A DNA stretch of 64,000 nt from the NCBI RefSeq assembly GCF_003265705.1, contig NW_020313005.1:14243003-14307002 (forward strand). Direction: 5' to 3'. Origin of the DNA: Callorhinus ursinus. Lineage: Eukaryota; Chordata; Mammalia; Carnivora; Otariidae. The notes under the pieces were generated by a model. It was given only the letters and a program-made list of their open reading frames with translations, made no database searches and was not told the DNA's origin. Made by a program: the position numbers and the translations under genes. Shown piece after piece: positions 1-12,399 of the stretch; positions within the stretch are counted from its first letter, which is position 1; every line of letters begins with the position of its first letter.

Positions 1-150
1 GGGGGATGGGTTAGCCTGGTGATGGGTATTGAGGAGGGCACGTTCTGCATGGAGCACTGGGTGTTATGAACAAACAATGAATCATGGAACACTGCACCAA
101 AAACTAATGATGTAATATATGGTGATTAACATAACAATAAAAAAATTTAA
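1..150 (+). mobile_element. L1-1: 3' end of a LINE-1 (runs off the left edge)
   Basis: This is the last part of an L1 3'UTR followed by an A-rich tail. It carries the same 'gatgggttagcctggtgatgggtatt' block (seen here as two shorter runs) and the 'ggtgattaacataacaataaa' end found at 1210-1370, 25800-25935 and 44540-44690. The upstream part lies outside the window. The A-rich tail at about 137-158 is where L1-2 joins. Confidence 0.9.
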
Positions 151-1401
151 AAAAAAAAGCTTTTGCACAGCGAAAGAAACAGTCCACAAAACCAAAAGAC
201 AACCGACAGAATGGGAGAAAATATTTGCAAATGACATATCAGATAAAGGGCTGGTATCCAAAATCTATGAAGAACTTACCAAACTCAACACCCAAAGAAC
301 AAATAATCCAATCAAGCAATGGGCAGAAGACATGAACAGACATATTTCCAAAGAAGACATCCAAATGGCCAACAGGCACATTAAAAACTGCTCAACATCG
401 CTTGGCATCAGGGAAACCCAAATCAAAACCTCAATGAGATACCACCTCACACCAGTCAGAATGGCTAAAATTAACAAGTCAGGAAATGACAGATGTTGGC
501 GGGGATGCAGAGAAAGGGGAACCCTCCTACACTGTTGGTGGGAATGCAAACTGGTGCAACCCCTCTGGAAAACAGTATGGAGGTTCCTCAAACAGTTGAA
601 AATAGAGCTACCATACGATCCAGCATTTGCACTACTGGGTATTTACCACAAAGATACAAATATAGGGATTAAGACGGGTATGTGCACCTCAATGTTTATA
701 GCAGCAATGTCCACAATAGCCAAACTGTGGAAAGACCCATGATGTCCATCGACAGATGAATGGATAAAGAAGAAGTGGCATATATACACAATGGAATATT
801 ATGCAGCCCTCAAAAGGAATGAGATCTTGCCATTTGCAATGATGTGGATGCAACTGGAGGGTGTTATGCTTAGTGAAATGAGTCAATCAGAGAAAGACAT
901 ATATCATATGACCTTACTGCTATGAGGAATTCTGAATCTCAGGAAAGAAACAGTTTTGCTGGAGTGGTGGCGGGTGGGAGGGTTGGGGTGGCTGGGTGAT
1001 AGACATTGGGTAGGGTATGTTCTATGGTGAGTGCTGTGAATTCTGTAAGACTGTTGGATCACAGATCTGTACTTCTGAAACAAATAATGCAACATATTTA
1101 AAAAAAAAGAAAAAGAAGAAGATAGCAGGAGGGGAAGAATGAAGGGGAGTAAGTCGGAGTGGGAGACGAACCATGAGAGACAATGGACTCTGAAAAACAA
1201 ACTGAGGGTTCTCGAGGGGAAGGGGTGGGTGGATGGGTTAACCTGGTGATAGGTATTAAAGAGGGCACATTCTGCGTGGAGCACTGGGTGTTATGCACAA
1301 ACAATGAATCATGGAACACTATATCAAAAACTAATGATGTAATATATGGTGATTAACATAACAATAAAAAATTAAAAAACAAAAAAAATAAAAAAATAAA
1401 A
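151..1401 (+). mobile_element. L1-2: 5'-truncated LINE-1, C-terminal ORF2 plus 3'UTR
   Basis: The element starts inside ORF2, at the 'aaaagcttttgcacag' block that is internal in longer copies (compare 24720 and 43468). It then runs through the ORF2 stop region near 924, a full 3'UTR and a long A-rich tail at about 1365-1401. Its 5' end sits directly in the poly(A) tail of L1-1, so the duplication cannot be separated from the A-runs. The 3'UTR contains a purine- and G-rich stretch at about 955-1000. Confidence 0.92.
159..924 (+). pseudogene. L1-2 ORF2 C-terminal remnant
   Basis: The frame from 119 to 742 is open and encodes the C-terminal segment of L1 ORF2p. It includes the cysteine-containing block '[21 protein letters not shown]', interrupted here only by spelling: residues C-W-x-G-C then H-C-W-W-E-C at about 493-550. 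A TGA at 740-742 replaces the usual codon after 'LWK-P', and the same frame then continues as typical ORF2 to the family stop near 922-924. The endonuclease and reverse transcriptase domains are absent because of 5' truncation. The stretch is a dead fragment and not a host gene. Confidence 0.9.
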
Positions 1402-2982
1402 TCCCCAGTTAATTGTTGCAAAATCTATAGCACTGAAAGTTTAAATACTTGCCTACAGTCACATAGCTAGTAAGAGAAAAGCCAAGTTTCAATCCCAGAA
1501 CGGGCAGCACCAACGCCTGGGCTCTCTGCATAGCATGTTTGAGGAACAATATGCACATCCACAGCATAAAGGGAGAGTGCACAATGGTGAGTGCTGAGAC
1601 TGAAGGATAGGGTGTGCATGCCTAGGGGCCTGGGTGCCTGCCAGGGAGCTTGGATTTTGTCCTCAAGGAGGTAGGGGTATGATATTTAAGCTATGAGGTA
1701 ACACGGTCAACTTTGTATTGTAGATAGATCCACTCAGACATAGTGTGAAGGGTAGATTTGTATGTGCAAGTCTGGACATGAGGACATGAGGAAAGCAATG
1801 GGAAGTCTTATGTAGAGATCTAAGTGCCAGGTGAGGGAATCCTGAGCAATAATGTATCAATGGTGAGAGAGGAAATGAGGGAAGGGAGGCATGGAAGGGC
1901 TGTTCCTCCTAATGCCCTGGAGGGGCCCAACCTTAAAGAAGATGAGAACTGGCTTGCTGGCAGGGATCACAAGGTAGTTGGGGGAGGCAAATGAGGTAAC
2001 ATTCAAGTTGAAATTCAGCTTCCCCCTCCCACCTTCCCTTGGCTAACAGAAGTTCAACCCTTTGCAATTTTCTCCTTCCTTTGAACTTTCCTGGGAGTGT
2101 CTAGAGATTCTGATTGACTGCCTACCTTCTGTTCTTAGCCCCCACAACCCCAGCACCTCACACTGTAAAGCCTAGGAAGTCACATATATTCACAGCCAGG
2201 GTTGACCGTGTGACCCAACACTCATCAGACATGTCAGCGAAAATTTGCTGTGTGTCTAGGAAAACATTTGCTTTCTTAACAAAAGGTCAGATTCAGCTGC
2301 TTACTACTAGTTCATTCTCTCTCAACTTCTCCCTGCCTTGACGGTGGGTGTAAAGCCCAGGCCATGGCACCCACACTGTGAATAAAGGAGCCATGCATAA
2401 GAATTGCATAGATTTGGGTCTGACAGTATTGAGCTGCCACCTATCCCCATAATTTATATTATTTGAGAAAAATAAATAACTATTTTTTAAGTTACTGTTG
2501 ACCAATGGTTCTATTACCAGCTGCTAAAAGCATCCCTAACTGCTGGGTATGCACCTTCTCCTCATCCTTGGTCTTTTAACACTCATTCTTGGTACTAGTA
2601 CTGCCATGGGCTGGAGACACTGAGTGGTTGTCGACCTTGCTGCCAGCTGACCTCACCCCTATTGGCTTCTGTGTGTCTCCTCAGGAACGAAGCCCCTAGC
2701 AGAACAAGGAGAAGTCTTCCTCCTTCTATCTGGGGAAAAGAGAGTTCCCTGAGTAGGATTGTTTGTTACTCAAAGTGTCCTAGAGTTTAGTGCAGCAGCG
2801 TTTCTAGTTCATTCACATTTTGCTTTGTGTGTGTGTGTGTAAGAAACATATCCAGTGAGGCTAACTTGTTCTAGAGGGATGATCAAGTAATACCCATATT
2901 GTACTTGGAAACCACCACTTGTCTCCTACCTTCAGGCCTGCGTCTGCTTAGAGGAGTACCTGTCCAAGAGTAAGAGCTATAT
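1402..2982. other. Unique DNA, no gene recognised
   Basis: No convincing ORF or RNA gene is visible. A MIR relic lies at 1448-1540 and is listed separately. The stretch at about 1640-1890 is purine-rich and resembles an old mammalian interspersed repeat, but I cannot name it. Short open frames here (for example 2114-2341 on +) have no recognisable product. Confidence 0.6.
1448..1540 (-). repeat. MIR SINE relic
   Basis: The stretch 'cttgcctacagtcacatagc' followed by 'tagtaagagaaaagccaag' matches the reverse complement of the MIR core (ACTAGCTGTGTGACCTTGGGCAAG type). It is highly diverged and truncated at both ends. The assignment is from memory of the MIR consensus. Confidence 0.65.
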
Positions 2983-2999
2983 AAGAATTAACAATTCCT

Positions 3000-3183
3000 G
3001 GGATATCTGGGTGGCTCAGTCGTTAAGCGTCAGCTTTCGGCTCAGGTCATGATCCCAGGGTCCTGGGACCGAGCCCCGCATCAGGCTCCCTGCTCAGCGG
3101 GAAGCCTGCTTCTCCATCTCCCACTCCCCCTGTTTGTGTTCCCTCTGTCTATCTGTCAGATAAATAAATAAAATCTTAAAAAA
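3000..3183 (+). mobile_element. S1: Can-SINE (tRNA-derived) with perfect 17-bp TSD
   Basis: The copy begins 'gggatatctgggtggctcag', has the tRNA-derived head with box A and box B-like parts, a CT-rich centre, and ends in 'aataaataaaatcttaaaa'. It is flanked by identical 17-bp copies of aagaattaacaattcct at 2983-2999 and 3184-3200. That duplication shows insertion by target-primed reverse transcription using L1 machinery. The perfect duplication suggests a fairly recent insertion. Confidence 0.97.
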
Positions 3184-3224
3184 AAGAATTAACAATTCCT
3201 TTGCTTATTTGTATTATTATGCTG

Positions 3225-3350
3225 CCTTGTGCAGTCACCTCTCTGATCTCCACTTTTATGATATCTATATGAGGATCAGAGTCTGCCCCTTCAGCACTGT
3301 TGCCAGGATTAAGGGGAGCAATCCCTCATAAACTACCCTGCACAGGACCT
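3225..3350 (+). repeat. MIR SINE relic (3' half)
   Basis: The segment 'cacctctctgatctccactt' through 'ttgccaggattaaggggagc' to 'cacaggacctggtgtgg' follows the order of the MIR consensus 3' half (cctctctgagcctcag, then gttgtgaggattaaatgag, then cagtgcctggc). It is strongly diverged. Confidence 0.6.
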
Positions 3351-5218
3351 GGTGTGGTCTTGCAATGCATTTCCTGGGAGTGTCTTTCCTAGTCTTCTCC
3401 CACAAAGCTCCTTATAAGATTATATGGGAGTAACTAAGGAGACACTCTCTCTTCCTGAACAATGTTCCTCCTGACTAACCACATCCAGAAAGACTTCCTT
3501 TGGCTAACCTAAACCCTTCACATTCATTTTCAAGGCTGTTTTCTCCTGATGTAACTAGTAAACAAGTAGTGGTAGTGGGGAGCACAGGTGGTCTCCCCAC
3601 AGACTGTTGCTGATCTTCCAGTGTGAGAGAGAAGCTCCAATGTTATAAACATCTGTTCAAATTCACTTCTGTAATCTGTCTCAGCTGTATTTTAAACAGA
3701 ACTTAAGGCTGAGCCTGCCACTCCAAATGCAGCTGCTCATAGTCTCTGGGAAAGTATGGCTCATTTCTCATTTTCAAGTGTCTGTGCAGTTGGCCCTGCT
3801 CACCTCACCCTGGGAAGTGCTTATGGTTGAACAGAAACTCTGAGCCCTGTGGGCTTTCTATTGCCTCAGTGGAGCAGAAGTGCCCTTGGCTCCTGGACAT
3901 AGTATGTTAGGATGCTACAGAGATGGGTTCCATGAGGTTATTTCCTGCTGTGTCACTAATCAATGCTCACCAAGGAAACACTGGGCATGTTGAGAGAGTC
4001 AGAAGCTCAGTGGTCTTTCCTGTCCAAGACCCCCCTGTTCTTCTTGCTGTATCCACTGCTCGGTTTGAATGAATATTGCACATGTCAGTTAATGGGACCA
4101 GGGAAATAAGTCACCTATACCAAGTCTTCATCTCATTCTTTTTCTAGTCTTAATATCTTCATACTGGCACAGTGCAGGGAATGTGAAGCTTAATGTAAAA
4201 GTGAAAGCATGGGTCTCTGCATCAGGCGGATCTGGATTCTGAAACTCATTAAATTCTAGATAAATTCAAATTTATCTCCTGACTGCTGGAGATAACCATG
4301 CTGAATCATCAGTTAGGATATCCAAGGCATGCTAGACAGAAGACTGCCTCCTCACTGGATCAATGATATGTGTGTGTGTGTGTGTGTGTGTGCATACATG
4401 TGTGTGCATGTGTGTGTATATTTCTTTAAAGAATACTTCTATCCATCTATCAAGAGATTTATTTTAGAAATTTTTAGGAATTGGCTCACACCATTGTGGA
4501 TACTGTCAATCTTAAATCTTCAGGGTAAGTCAGTGGGCTAGAAATTCAGACAGGAGTTAATGTAGCAATTTTGAGTCCAAAGACAGTCTAAAGGTGGAAT
4601 TCCTTCTTCATTGGGAAACTTCAGTCTTTTCTCTTAAGGCTTTCAGATGATTAGATAAGGCCCATCCACATTATGGAAGTTGACCTGATCTACCCAAAGT
4701 TTGTTAAATTACATGTTAATCATTTCTAAAAAAAAAAAATACCTTCACAGCAACAGGTAGATTGTTGTTTGACCAAAAATCTTGGTAGGTGTCCCTGCCA
4801 AGTAAACAAGTAGTGTTACTGAGATTTAAACTCAGGCTCTTAGTCAAATGATTTTTGCCTGACTACATCTTGCCTTCTGTATTGTTCATTGTCACATCTG
4901 TTGTATACATTTTGGGACCCTTTATGGCACTGCAAACCCTTCTCATTCTTGATCTGCCCCTCTCTATGACAGAGCACCAAACATACATGCATATACTCAC
5001 AGAAATCTCCAGACAAGCCAAGAACATATGTAAATCATCTGGAGATGAGAAAATGAATTCTAGGATTCAGGAAAATGTCTGAGTTCCTACAAGAACTGTT
5101 TGAGTTAAAAACAAAAATAAAAACAAACATATTTTACTTTGTGGCCTCCATATGAAATGATAAGAGGACTAAGAGTTGAACAAAATGGGCTGGGTTACAC
5201 AAGACCCATAATATATGC
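3351..5218. other. Mostly unique DNA, no gene recognised
   Basis: No coding region or RNA gene could be supported. About 4195-4265 resembles the start of a MIR ('gaaagcatgggtctctgcat', then 'caggcggatctggattc'). A (GT)n tract lies at 4368-4420. Poly(A) of 12 bases occurs near 4728-4739. The short frames at 4329-4541 and 4855-5082 look like chance; the first runs through the GT repeat. Confidence 0.55.
4368..4420. repeat. Imperfect (GT)n microsatellite
   Basis: A run of about twelve GT units is followed by interrupted GT and GCAT units. It is a simple repeat and probably length-variable. Confidence 0.9.
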
Positions 5219-5704
5219 TGTGGTAGGCAGAGTAAATCTCCACCAGAGTTGTCTACATCCTAATTCTCAGAATCTGCAGAGACTTTGCAGATGTGATTAA
5301 AGTAAGGACCTTGAGATGGGAAGATTACCCTGGATTATCCAAGAGGGTCTAATGTAATCACAAGACTTCTTAAAAGTAGAAGACGGGGGCAGAAGATGAG
5401 ATTCAGAAGAAGATATGACTATGGGACAATGTTAGAGAGATGCACATTGCTAGCTTTAAAGATAAAGAAAAAGGGTAACAAGACAGAGAATGCAGGTGGC
5501 CTCTAGAAGCTAGAAAAGAAAAGTAAATAGATGGATTCTTCCCTGAGTTTCCAGGACAAATTAAATCAGATGATGCCTTGATTTTATCCCAGTTAGACTC
5601 TTTTCAGGCCTCTGAGCTCCATGACTTTTAGGTAATTAACGTGTGTTGTTTTAGGCTACCAAGTGTGCCATGATTTGTTACAGCAGGAGAAGAAACCTAA
5701 TACA
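5219..5704 (+). mobile_element. Solo LTR, MLT1-like (ERVL-MaLR)
   Basis: The segment begins 'tgtggtaggcag' and ends 'agaagaaacctaataca', so it has the TG..CA ends of an LTR. Inside are 'gactttgcagatgtgattaa', 'ctggattatccaagagggtc', 'ggcctctagaagctaga' and 'ttgttttaggctaccaagtg', all in the order of MLT1-type LTRs. Flanking 5-mers are tatgc (5214-5218) and gatgc (5705-5709), matching at 4 of 5 positions as expected for an old 5-bp duplication. Two related LTRs in reverse orientation occur at 52856-53167 and 54605-55048. The exact subfamily is not determined. Confidence 0.82.
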
Positions 5705-6721
5705 GATGCCAATATAAATACAACAAGCAAAGAGACAATGTGAAAGTTACTACAGTTCTTACTTTTATGCTGTAGATGGTAGCATTTGTTTGTTTGTTTT
5801 AGTATAAAACAGATATTTATTTGCCAGGCACACTATATTGTAGTCACTACATTTGATAGCTATGACTTTCCTCTTTGATTATACATTCCATATTTCCTTT
5901 TGTACCAGCCAGAATCTCAGCCATTTGAGGTTCTTTACCTGATGAAATGAGCCAAATTTTCATTTCTGAATGGTCTGGCCCTCAGTAGTACTGCTTTTGT
6001 TCATTAATTCATTCATTTGTTTACCTTTAGTATTGCATATTAAAGTACTAAGAGGTGTCTCTTAGAACCAGTTGGGTTCCAGACATAGATAGTCCTCCTT
6101 TTCTTCATTGTATATCAGCAACACAGTGTCCTCTGGGTAGTCAGAATTAATCACTCTGGCTGGTAGAGTAGCCCCTTTATCTGTCTGTTGGTTTACTGGC
6201 ATAAAGCTTGACAAGGACAGTCTCATCTTGTGCTTCAGTGGAATAAATATTGTGCTCCTCTAGGGAAAAAATTCCCTCTTGGGAAGCAAGATATCCAAAC
6301 AAACAGAGCTCAAGGCTTTCAGGTTGGGAAGCAAAAATTCTGTGAGTGAATTTTTGGTTATACTATTGAGAGGAGTTGCTTTTATGCCAATTTAATTCCT
6401 TGAGAATAACCTGACTCTTGCAAGAATCTGACATTATGGGAAAGAATGATAAGGAGAACAGTAGTCTGAAGAACGTAGCCCTATTTCTCAACTTCATAGA
6501 AAATAGAAGAAGCAAGTTGTCTATTTGTATGGACTTAAGATGCCTTAGGTATAATAGCCAGGACTGCTGATGTTCTTGCAAGACCTTTGTCTGAATTACC
6601 TCTCACTTACAAAATCTTCTCTTTTGGCTGTGAGGCTTCAGTGTTAGAAAAACAGAATTTATATTTAATGTCCTAAATTCCTATTCAGTGAAACTATGCC
6701 CCATGGTTAAAGCATTCAAAA
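5705..6721. other. Unique DNA, no gene recognised
   Basis: I see no supported gene, RNA or recognisable mobile element. The open frame on the minus strand at 6363-6581 has no known product and no supporting signals. Confidence 0.55.
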
Positions 6722-6734
6722 GTTATGTGGTAAA

Positions 6735-8696
6735 ATTAAGTGGGATTTATTCCTGGGCTGCAAGGGTGGTATAATATTCACAAATCAATCAACAAGATAC
6801 ACCAAATTAATAAAAGAAAAGATAAGAATCACATGATCCTTTTTATAGATGCAGAAAAAGAACTTGACAAAGTACAACATTCATTCAGGATTAAAAAACC
6901 TCAACAAAGTGAGGTTAGAGGGAACATACCTCAACAACAGAAAGGCTATATATGAAAACATACTAATGGAAGTCCTAGCCTTCATTTAGGCATCCAGACA
7001 ACAAAAAGAAATAATAGGCATCCAAACCAGCAAGGAAGAAATTAAACTTTCACTATTTGTAGATAAGATGACACAAAGAAATGGGAAAGTATTCCATGCT
7101 TATGGACTGGGTAAACAAATAGTGTTAAAATGTCCATATTACCCCAAGCAATCTACACATTTAATGTAATCCCTTTTAAAATACTACCAGCCTTTTTCAC
7201 AGAGCTAGAACAAACAACCCTAAAATTTATATGGAACCAAAAGTGATCCCAAATAGCCAAAGCAAACTTGAGAAAGAAAAAGCAAAGCTGGAGGCATCAT
7301 AATTACAGACTTTAAGTTATATTACAAACCTGTAGTGATCAAGAGAGTATGGTACTGGCATAAAAATAGACACACAGATCAATGGAACAGAATAGAAATC
7401 AGATTATATACAATTATATGGGCAATTAATCTTCAACAAAGCAGGAAATAATACACAATGGGAAAAAATAATCTCTTCAACAAACGGTGTTAGGGAAACT
7501 AGACAGCTAGATGCAAAAGAATGAAACTAGAACACTTTCTTACACCATACACAAAAATAAATTCAAAATGGATTAAAGACCTAATTGTGAGACAAAAAAA
7601 CCATTAAAATCCTTCAGGAGAATATAAGCAGTAACCTCTTTGATATCATTCATAGGAACTTCTTACTAGATATGTCTCCTGAGGCAAGGAAACAAAAGAG
7701 AAAATTAACTACTGGGACTACATCAAAATAAAAAGTTTCCACACCGTGGAGGAAATAATCAACAAAACTATGAGGCAACCTAAAGAATGGGAGAAGATAT
7801 TTGCAAATGACATATCTGCTAATGTGTTAGTATCCAAAATATATTAAAAAAGTTATAAAACTCAACACCCCCCCCAAAATAATACCATTAAAAAATGGGC
7901 AGAAGACATGAATAGATATTTTTTCCAAAGAAGATATCCAGGTGGCTAACACACATGAAAAGATACTCAACATTACTCATCATCAGGGAAATACAAATCA
8001 AAACTACAATGAGATACCACCTCACACCAGTCAGAATGGCTAAAATTAACACAGGAAACAACAGATATTTGCAGGGATATGGAGAAAGGGGAACCCTCTT
8101 ACACTTTTGGTGGGAATGCAAACCAGTGCAGCCATTATGGAAAACTGTGTTGAGGATCCTTAAAAAGTTAAAAAGTTGCACTACTAGATATTTACCCAAA
8201 AGATACAAAAATACTAATTTGAAGGGATACATGCACCACCATGTTTACAGCAGCATTATCAACAAAAGTCCAAATGTCCATCAGCTGACCAACAGATATA
8301 GAACCAATGAAATATTACTAAGCTGTATAAAAGGATGATATCTTGTCATTTGCAATGATGTGAATGGTGCTAGAGAGTATTATACTAAGTGAAATAAGTC
8401 AAAGACAAATACTATATGATTTCACTTATATGTGGAATTTAAGAATTAAAACAAATGAGCATAAGGCAAAAAAAAAAAAGAGAGAAGCAAACCAAGAAAC
8501 AGACTCAACTATAGAGAACAAACTGATTGTTACTGGGGGAAGGTAGGAGGGAGATAAGTTAAATAGGTGATGAGTATTAAGGAGTATACTTGTGATGACC
8601 ACTATGTTTCGATGAATCACTAAATTCTACACCTGAAACTAATATTGCACTATATGTTAACCAGCTGGACTTTAAGTAAAAACTTGGAAAAAAAAT
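6735..8696 (+). mobile_element. L1-3: older 5'-truncated LINE-1 with 13-bp TSD
   Basis: The element starts in the ORF2 reverse transcriptase domain and continues to the 3' end 'aaaacttggaaaaaaaat'. The 13-bp duplication gttatgtggtaaa lies at 6722-6734 and 8697-8709. The copy is clearly more diverged than L1-6 or L1-11 and has a different 3'UTR ending ('tatgttaaccagctggactt'). Compared with L1-11 it lacks about 95 bp near 6957-6963 and about 270 bp near 7065, both inside the RT region. Confidence 0.93.
6738..8445 (+). pseudogene. L1-3 ORF2 remnant (partial RT to C-terminus)
   Basis: The frame at 6740-6955 reads the L1 RT motif 'GFIPGLQGW' and then '[12 protein letters not shown]', where longer copies have [12 protein letters not shown] (motif A). 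The normal F-A-D-D stretch is missing: the sequence jumps from 'gtagata' to 'agatgacacaaag' near 7062-7070. Downstream the C-terminal cysteine-rich region is present around 7955-8160, with stops and frameshifts. This is a non-functional fragment of L1 ORF2. Confidence 0.88.
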
Positions 8697-8734
8697 GTTA
8701 TGTGGTAAATAAATCAAAATCATAGGAATTTAAA

Positions 8735-8935
8735 CTAGGTGTGAGTTTAAATTCTGGCTCTGCTCCTTACTATTTGGATAACTTTCTGCATCTCATTTAA
8801 TCGTCTTAAGCCATCATTTTTTTCTCTTTAAAATTAAAATCAGCATTTCTTGAGAATTGTCATGAAGAGTCAATGAGATAACATATAAAGAATGTCTAGC
8901 AATGAGAGAACAGGCTGAGTGTATGTTCACTATTC
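8735..8935 (+). repeat. MIR SINE relic
   Basis: The run 'gagtttaaattctggctctg' then 'ctccttactatttggataac' then 'tcatgaagagtcaatgagat' follows the MIR consensus order (gaatcccggctctgccacttactagctgtgtgac ... gaggattaaatgag, given here in part). It is diverged and has no visible duplication. Confidence 0.72.
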
Positions 8936-11623
8936 CTCTTTATTCTTATTACCCACCCCAACGTATTTTTCATCTAGAATTTTTTCTAATCTGAAACTAT
9001 TATCATGGATGATGACCCTGTTTTGTTTTGTTTTTTCCTCTAGAAAATCATCCAACTTCAGACAAGCATGTTGGGCTCTTTGCATCTGTGATTTGATTCT
9101 GCCTCACTATAGTATCCTGTAATCAGATCTATTTAATGCTGGGTTGTGCAGAGGAGAAGTAGAGCAGGCGTTTATGTTGAAATGTCAACTTCTGTATATA
9201 CCTTGATTGTGAACTCCTGACAGACAGGTACTGTGAGCAGAGCCTTGTGACACTGCTTTATTTAGGGATCTCTGAGATATGTTTGATCTACAGTTACAGC
9301 AAATGTATACTCCCTCCTCATTTCTTTGGTTCTGATATTCATTTTCTTATTTAAATTATATTAACTTTTATATAAATGTCTTTATTGTGGTTATGGCTAA
9401 TCCTTTAATGGGGAAAATGAAGAAGGCAAGAAATAAATATATTTAATAAATTAAAATAAATACTAATTACATAAATCAATGTAGAGCCAACTCCCCAATT
9501 AATTCCCCTCTAGATGCTATGGCATTTGATGTATATGCAAAAGAGTACATGAGTATGCCTAAAATCCATGTTTTGTTTTTGCCAGGATTCTGCTTAATGG
9601 AACTAGATGAAGTGTTGATTTGGATAGACTGCCCTACACTTTGCAAAGTGATGATAATGCACTTTGTAAAACAGTTACAATAATATTAATTCTGGTTATG
9701 CAAGTAATTTTACAGCAGAATAAATACACTTAGAGAAAGGCACACAAATAATTTAAACAGAAATTAAGGTTTAATCAGCAGGAGAAATCACTGAAGAGAA
9801 TAATGAGATGCAGCACCCCACTCACCCTCATTGGATCTTCCCTTTATGTGGTGGCTGCTTTTCTCCAGTTAGGTGAGATTTCTCAGTCTGAGAGCAGTGC
9901 TTCCATTACACTGGGGAAGTAAAGAAGAGAAAGGAATTTGCTCCAATTCAGTGAAATCTGAGCCAATGAAAAATCAGGGGAAAAAAAAAAACTGGGAGCA
10001 TGAAATATGCATACACTATGGCGAAATGTAATTTCAACCAAGAAGAAAAAAAGGCAAACATGAAAACAAAGGATGAATTTTATTTTGTGGTGGTGACATG
10101 GCTGAATATAATGGATTTATATTAAAACAAGAAAAGTTTATTAAATTGCTAAAGAAAAAATGATATTTATCAAAGGAAGTAAATGCCCTTTAATGTTTTT
10201 ATCTTGTTTCCTCTTTTCTCTAGCCAGATAAACTTAGCTCTCCTCTCTAGACCACATCAGATTCTTCCTTCCCTAAGACACTACATACTTACCTCAGTGC
10301 TGAAAATGGCTCCCTTCCCAACACTGAAGTGCAAGCTACAGTTATATTATTAGCCTTGGAAAATCAGCAAATAGCCTTGGCTGTTAGAACCAATTGTTTT
10401 TCAGCTTCAAAGGGTCATGGACATTTAATCACTTATAAATAATCAGGATAAAAATCCTAAAAGTACAGGCCATCAATATCGATTAAATTTGCCATGGTAT
10501 GGGCTATCAACAAATTGCTGGGCCTGAATCAAAAATAGGAGGAACACTAGAACTTGTTTTGTGCCTAAATAATGCTTCTTAGTAGGTCAAGCCTGTAAAA
10601 ATGTAGAATAACTGCCTCTTTTTAACTTTCTTTTCCATAAATAATGTCACTTGAAAATCTGGTTTGCCATCTGTCAGAGTGCCTGAGAACATAACTGTCA
10701 TATTCTAAAGATTCTATAGCTTCAAGAGTCTCCTATGCGAATACAAGCATCTCTAGGAAAAGAAAAATTTTAACTTCAGCCAGTACATGCATACATGCAC
10801 ATGTACATGCATACATACAACTTGAAGAACAATGAGAAGTGGGATGTAGTTGTGGCAACTAGCTGAGAACTAATTTATTCTTGAATTAAATTGGGAGTAG
10901 GGTCTAGAAAACATAATGGATGTTTTCTAAGGGTAGCATTTACCCTCAGAATACATCCATAATTTTTCATCTAGAACTACAAAGTCTGTCTTTCATTCAT
11001 TCATCCAGTCTATATCTGAATTTGAGATCTGTCCAGGAAGGAATGTTTTGCTACATTTATCATTATCATGAGTATAAAATCCTAGAAGAGGGAGTAGAAG
11101 GTAGTAGCTATGGAGAAGGAGGTCCAGTAAATGTCTTCTCAATGCCAGTCTTTGCTACAAACTTGTACATGTTTCTTAGTTGATTGTTCTGACAACTCTA
11201 TTATTTAGGCTCTCCCTCTCCCCTCCATTTTAACACCAGATTTAGGAAATTTAGCTGCAAGCCCAATTAAAAAATTACATTAAAATTTAAAAATCATTCA
11301 GCTGCAAATTATGAGGTATTATTTCTTTGAAATACAAAACCTAGAGATAGTAGCTTATTAAATTATTTTAGAACTACATGGTGTGAGGCATGGTGTCTCT
11401 GATTCAATTGGCCTTTCTGTTATGCTTGTGGTCTTAAGACAAGACAGCAGTTCTGAAGAAATTAGCTCATTTGTTTCAACTGTCTCTTCTATTTGAGAAA
11501 AAAAAAAACTAGACCTTCTCAATGATCACATTAGTCTGAAAAATAACACATAACAACTACTCCTACCATCAAAGTGTCTGGAAAATAAGTATTGAGTTCT
11601 CCAGCCTCAAAACAAAACAGAAT
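8936..11623. other. Unique DNA, no gene recognised
   Basis: About 2.7 kb of A+T-rich sequence holds no supported gene. A possible L2-like relic lies near 9200-9250 ('gtgaactcctgacagacagg'), too short to call. An imperfect ATGC/ATAC repeat occurs at 10786-10820. The + frame at 10920-11183 (87 codons) has no recognisable product. Confidence 0.55.
10786..10820. repeat. Imperfect ACATGCAT repeat
   Basis: Units of 'acatgcatacatgcacatgt' type alternate over about 35 bp. This is alternating purine-pyrimidine sequence with small inverted repeats. Confidence 0.7.
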
Positions 11624-11639
11624 AAAAAGTGCTGTGACT

Positions 11640-11832
11640 GGGATACGTGGGTGGCTCAGTCAGTTAAGCGTCTGCCTTCAGCTGGGGTCATGATCCCAGG
11701 GTCCTGGGATTGAGTCCTGCATCTGGCTCCTTGCTCAGCAGGGAGCCTACTTCTCCCTCTGCCTGCCATTCCCCACCCCCCGCTTGTGCTCTCTCTCTCT
11801 TTTTCAATCTGGTAAATAAATTAAAAAAATAA

Positions 11833-11867
<35 letters not shown>

Positions 11868-11878
11868 AATCTTTTTAA
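11640..11878 (+). mobile_element. S2: Can-SINE with long (AAAT)n tail
   Basis: The head 'gggatacgtgggtggctcag' and 'ttaagcgtctgccttcagct' are typical. The tail has about eleven AAAT units at 11828-11868 followed by 'aaaatcttttta'. Diverged duplications are seen at 11624-11639 (aaaaagtgctgtgact) and 11879-11894 (aaaaagtgatgcgatt), with three mismatches in 16, so this copy is older than S1. Confidence 0.93.
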
Positions 11879-11894
11879 AAAAAGTGATGCGATT

Positions 11895-12399
11895 GCCTAA
11901 TTGGTGGACCAAGTATAATGTCTGCCACAATAAAAATGTTATACCTTTCCTAAAACAAACTCTTGTCTGTAAGATTATTGTTTGTTTTCTGAATCTATAT
12001 CTTCTGCTTGTCTCTCTCACTTCCTGTCTTCACTTGAATTTACTGACTTTTTTTTTTATCTAAGTTATTGATCCAGGCATAGCTGGGCATAATAGGAATT
12101 CACCCTGTCAGAAATCAGAACCCGTAGATTCTCATCCTGATCTGGCCAAAAATTTCAGACTTTTGCCTTTTTTATACCCCAGATTTATCTATAAACATGA
12201 GACAGTATTACCTTACACCTCCTACATAAACTGTAGTGTGTGTGTGTGATATTTGTAAGTGGGTTTGTGATACTTTCTATAAGCTCTGCAGAGTGGAATA
12301 ATACTAATATTTCTGTGGACTCTTACATGCAATATCTGCATAGTGTTTAAAAACCACCTTAAAATAACCATTTAAAAATAATTTTAAGATGCAGAATGA
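11895..12399. other. Unique DNA, nothing recognised
   Basis: A short GT run occurs near 12236-12248. No gene or mobile element is supported. Confidence 0.5.

Noticed and set aside
3000..3183. tRNA gene in the SINE heads
   Set aside because: Box A/B-like text is part of the tRNA-derived Can-SINE; no cloverleaf with intact acceptor stem was evident.
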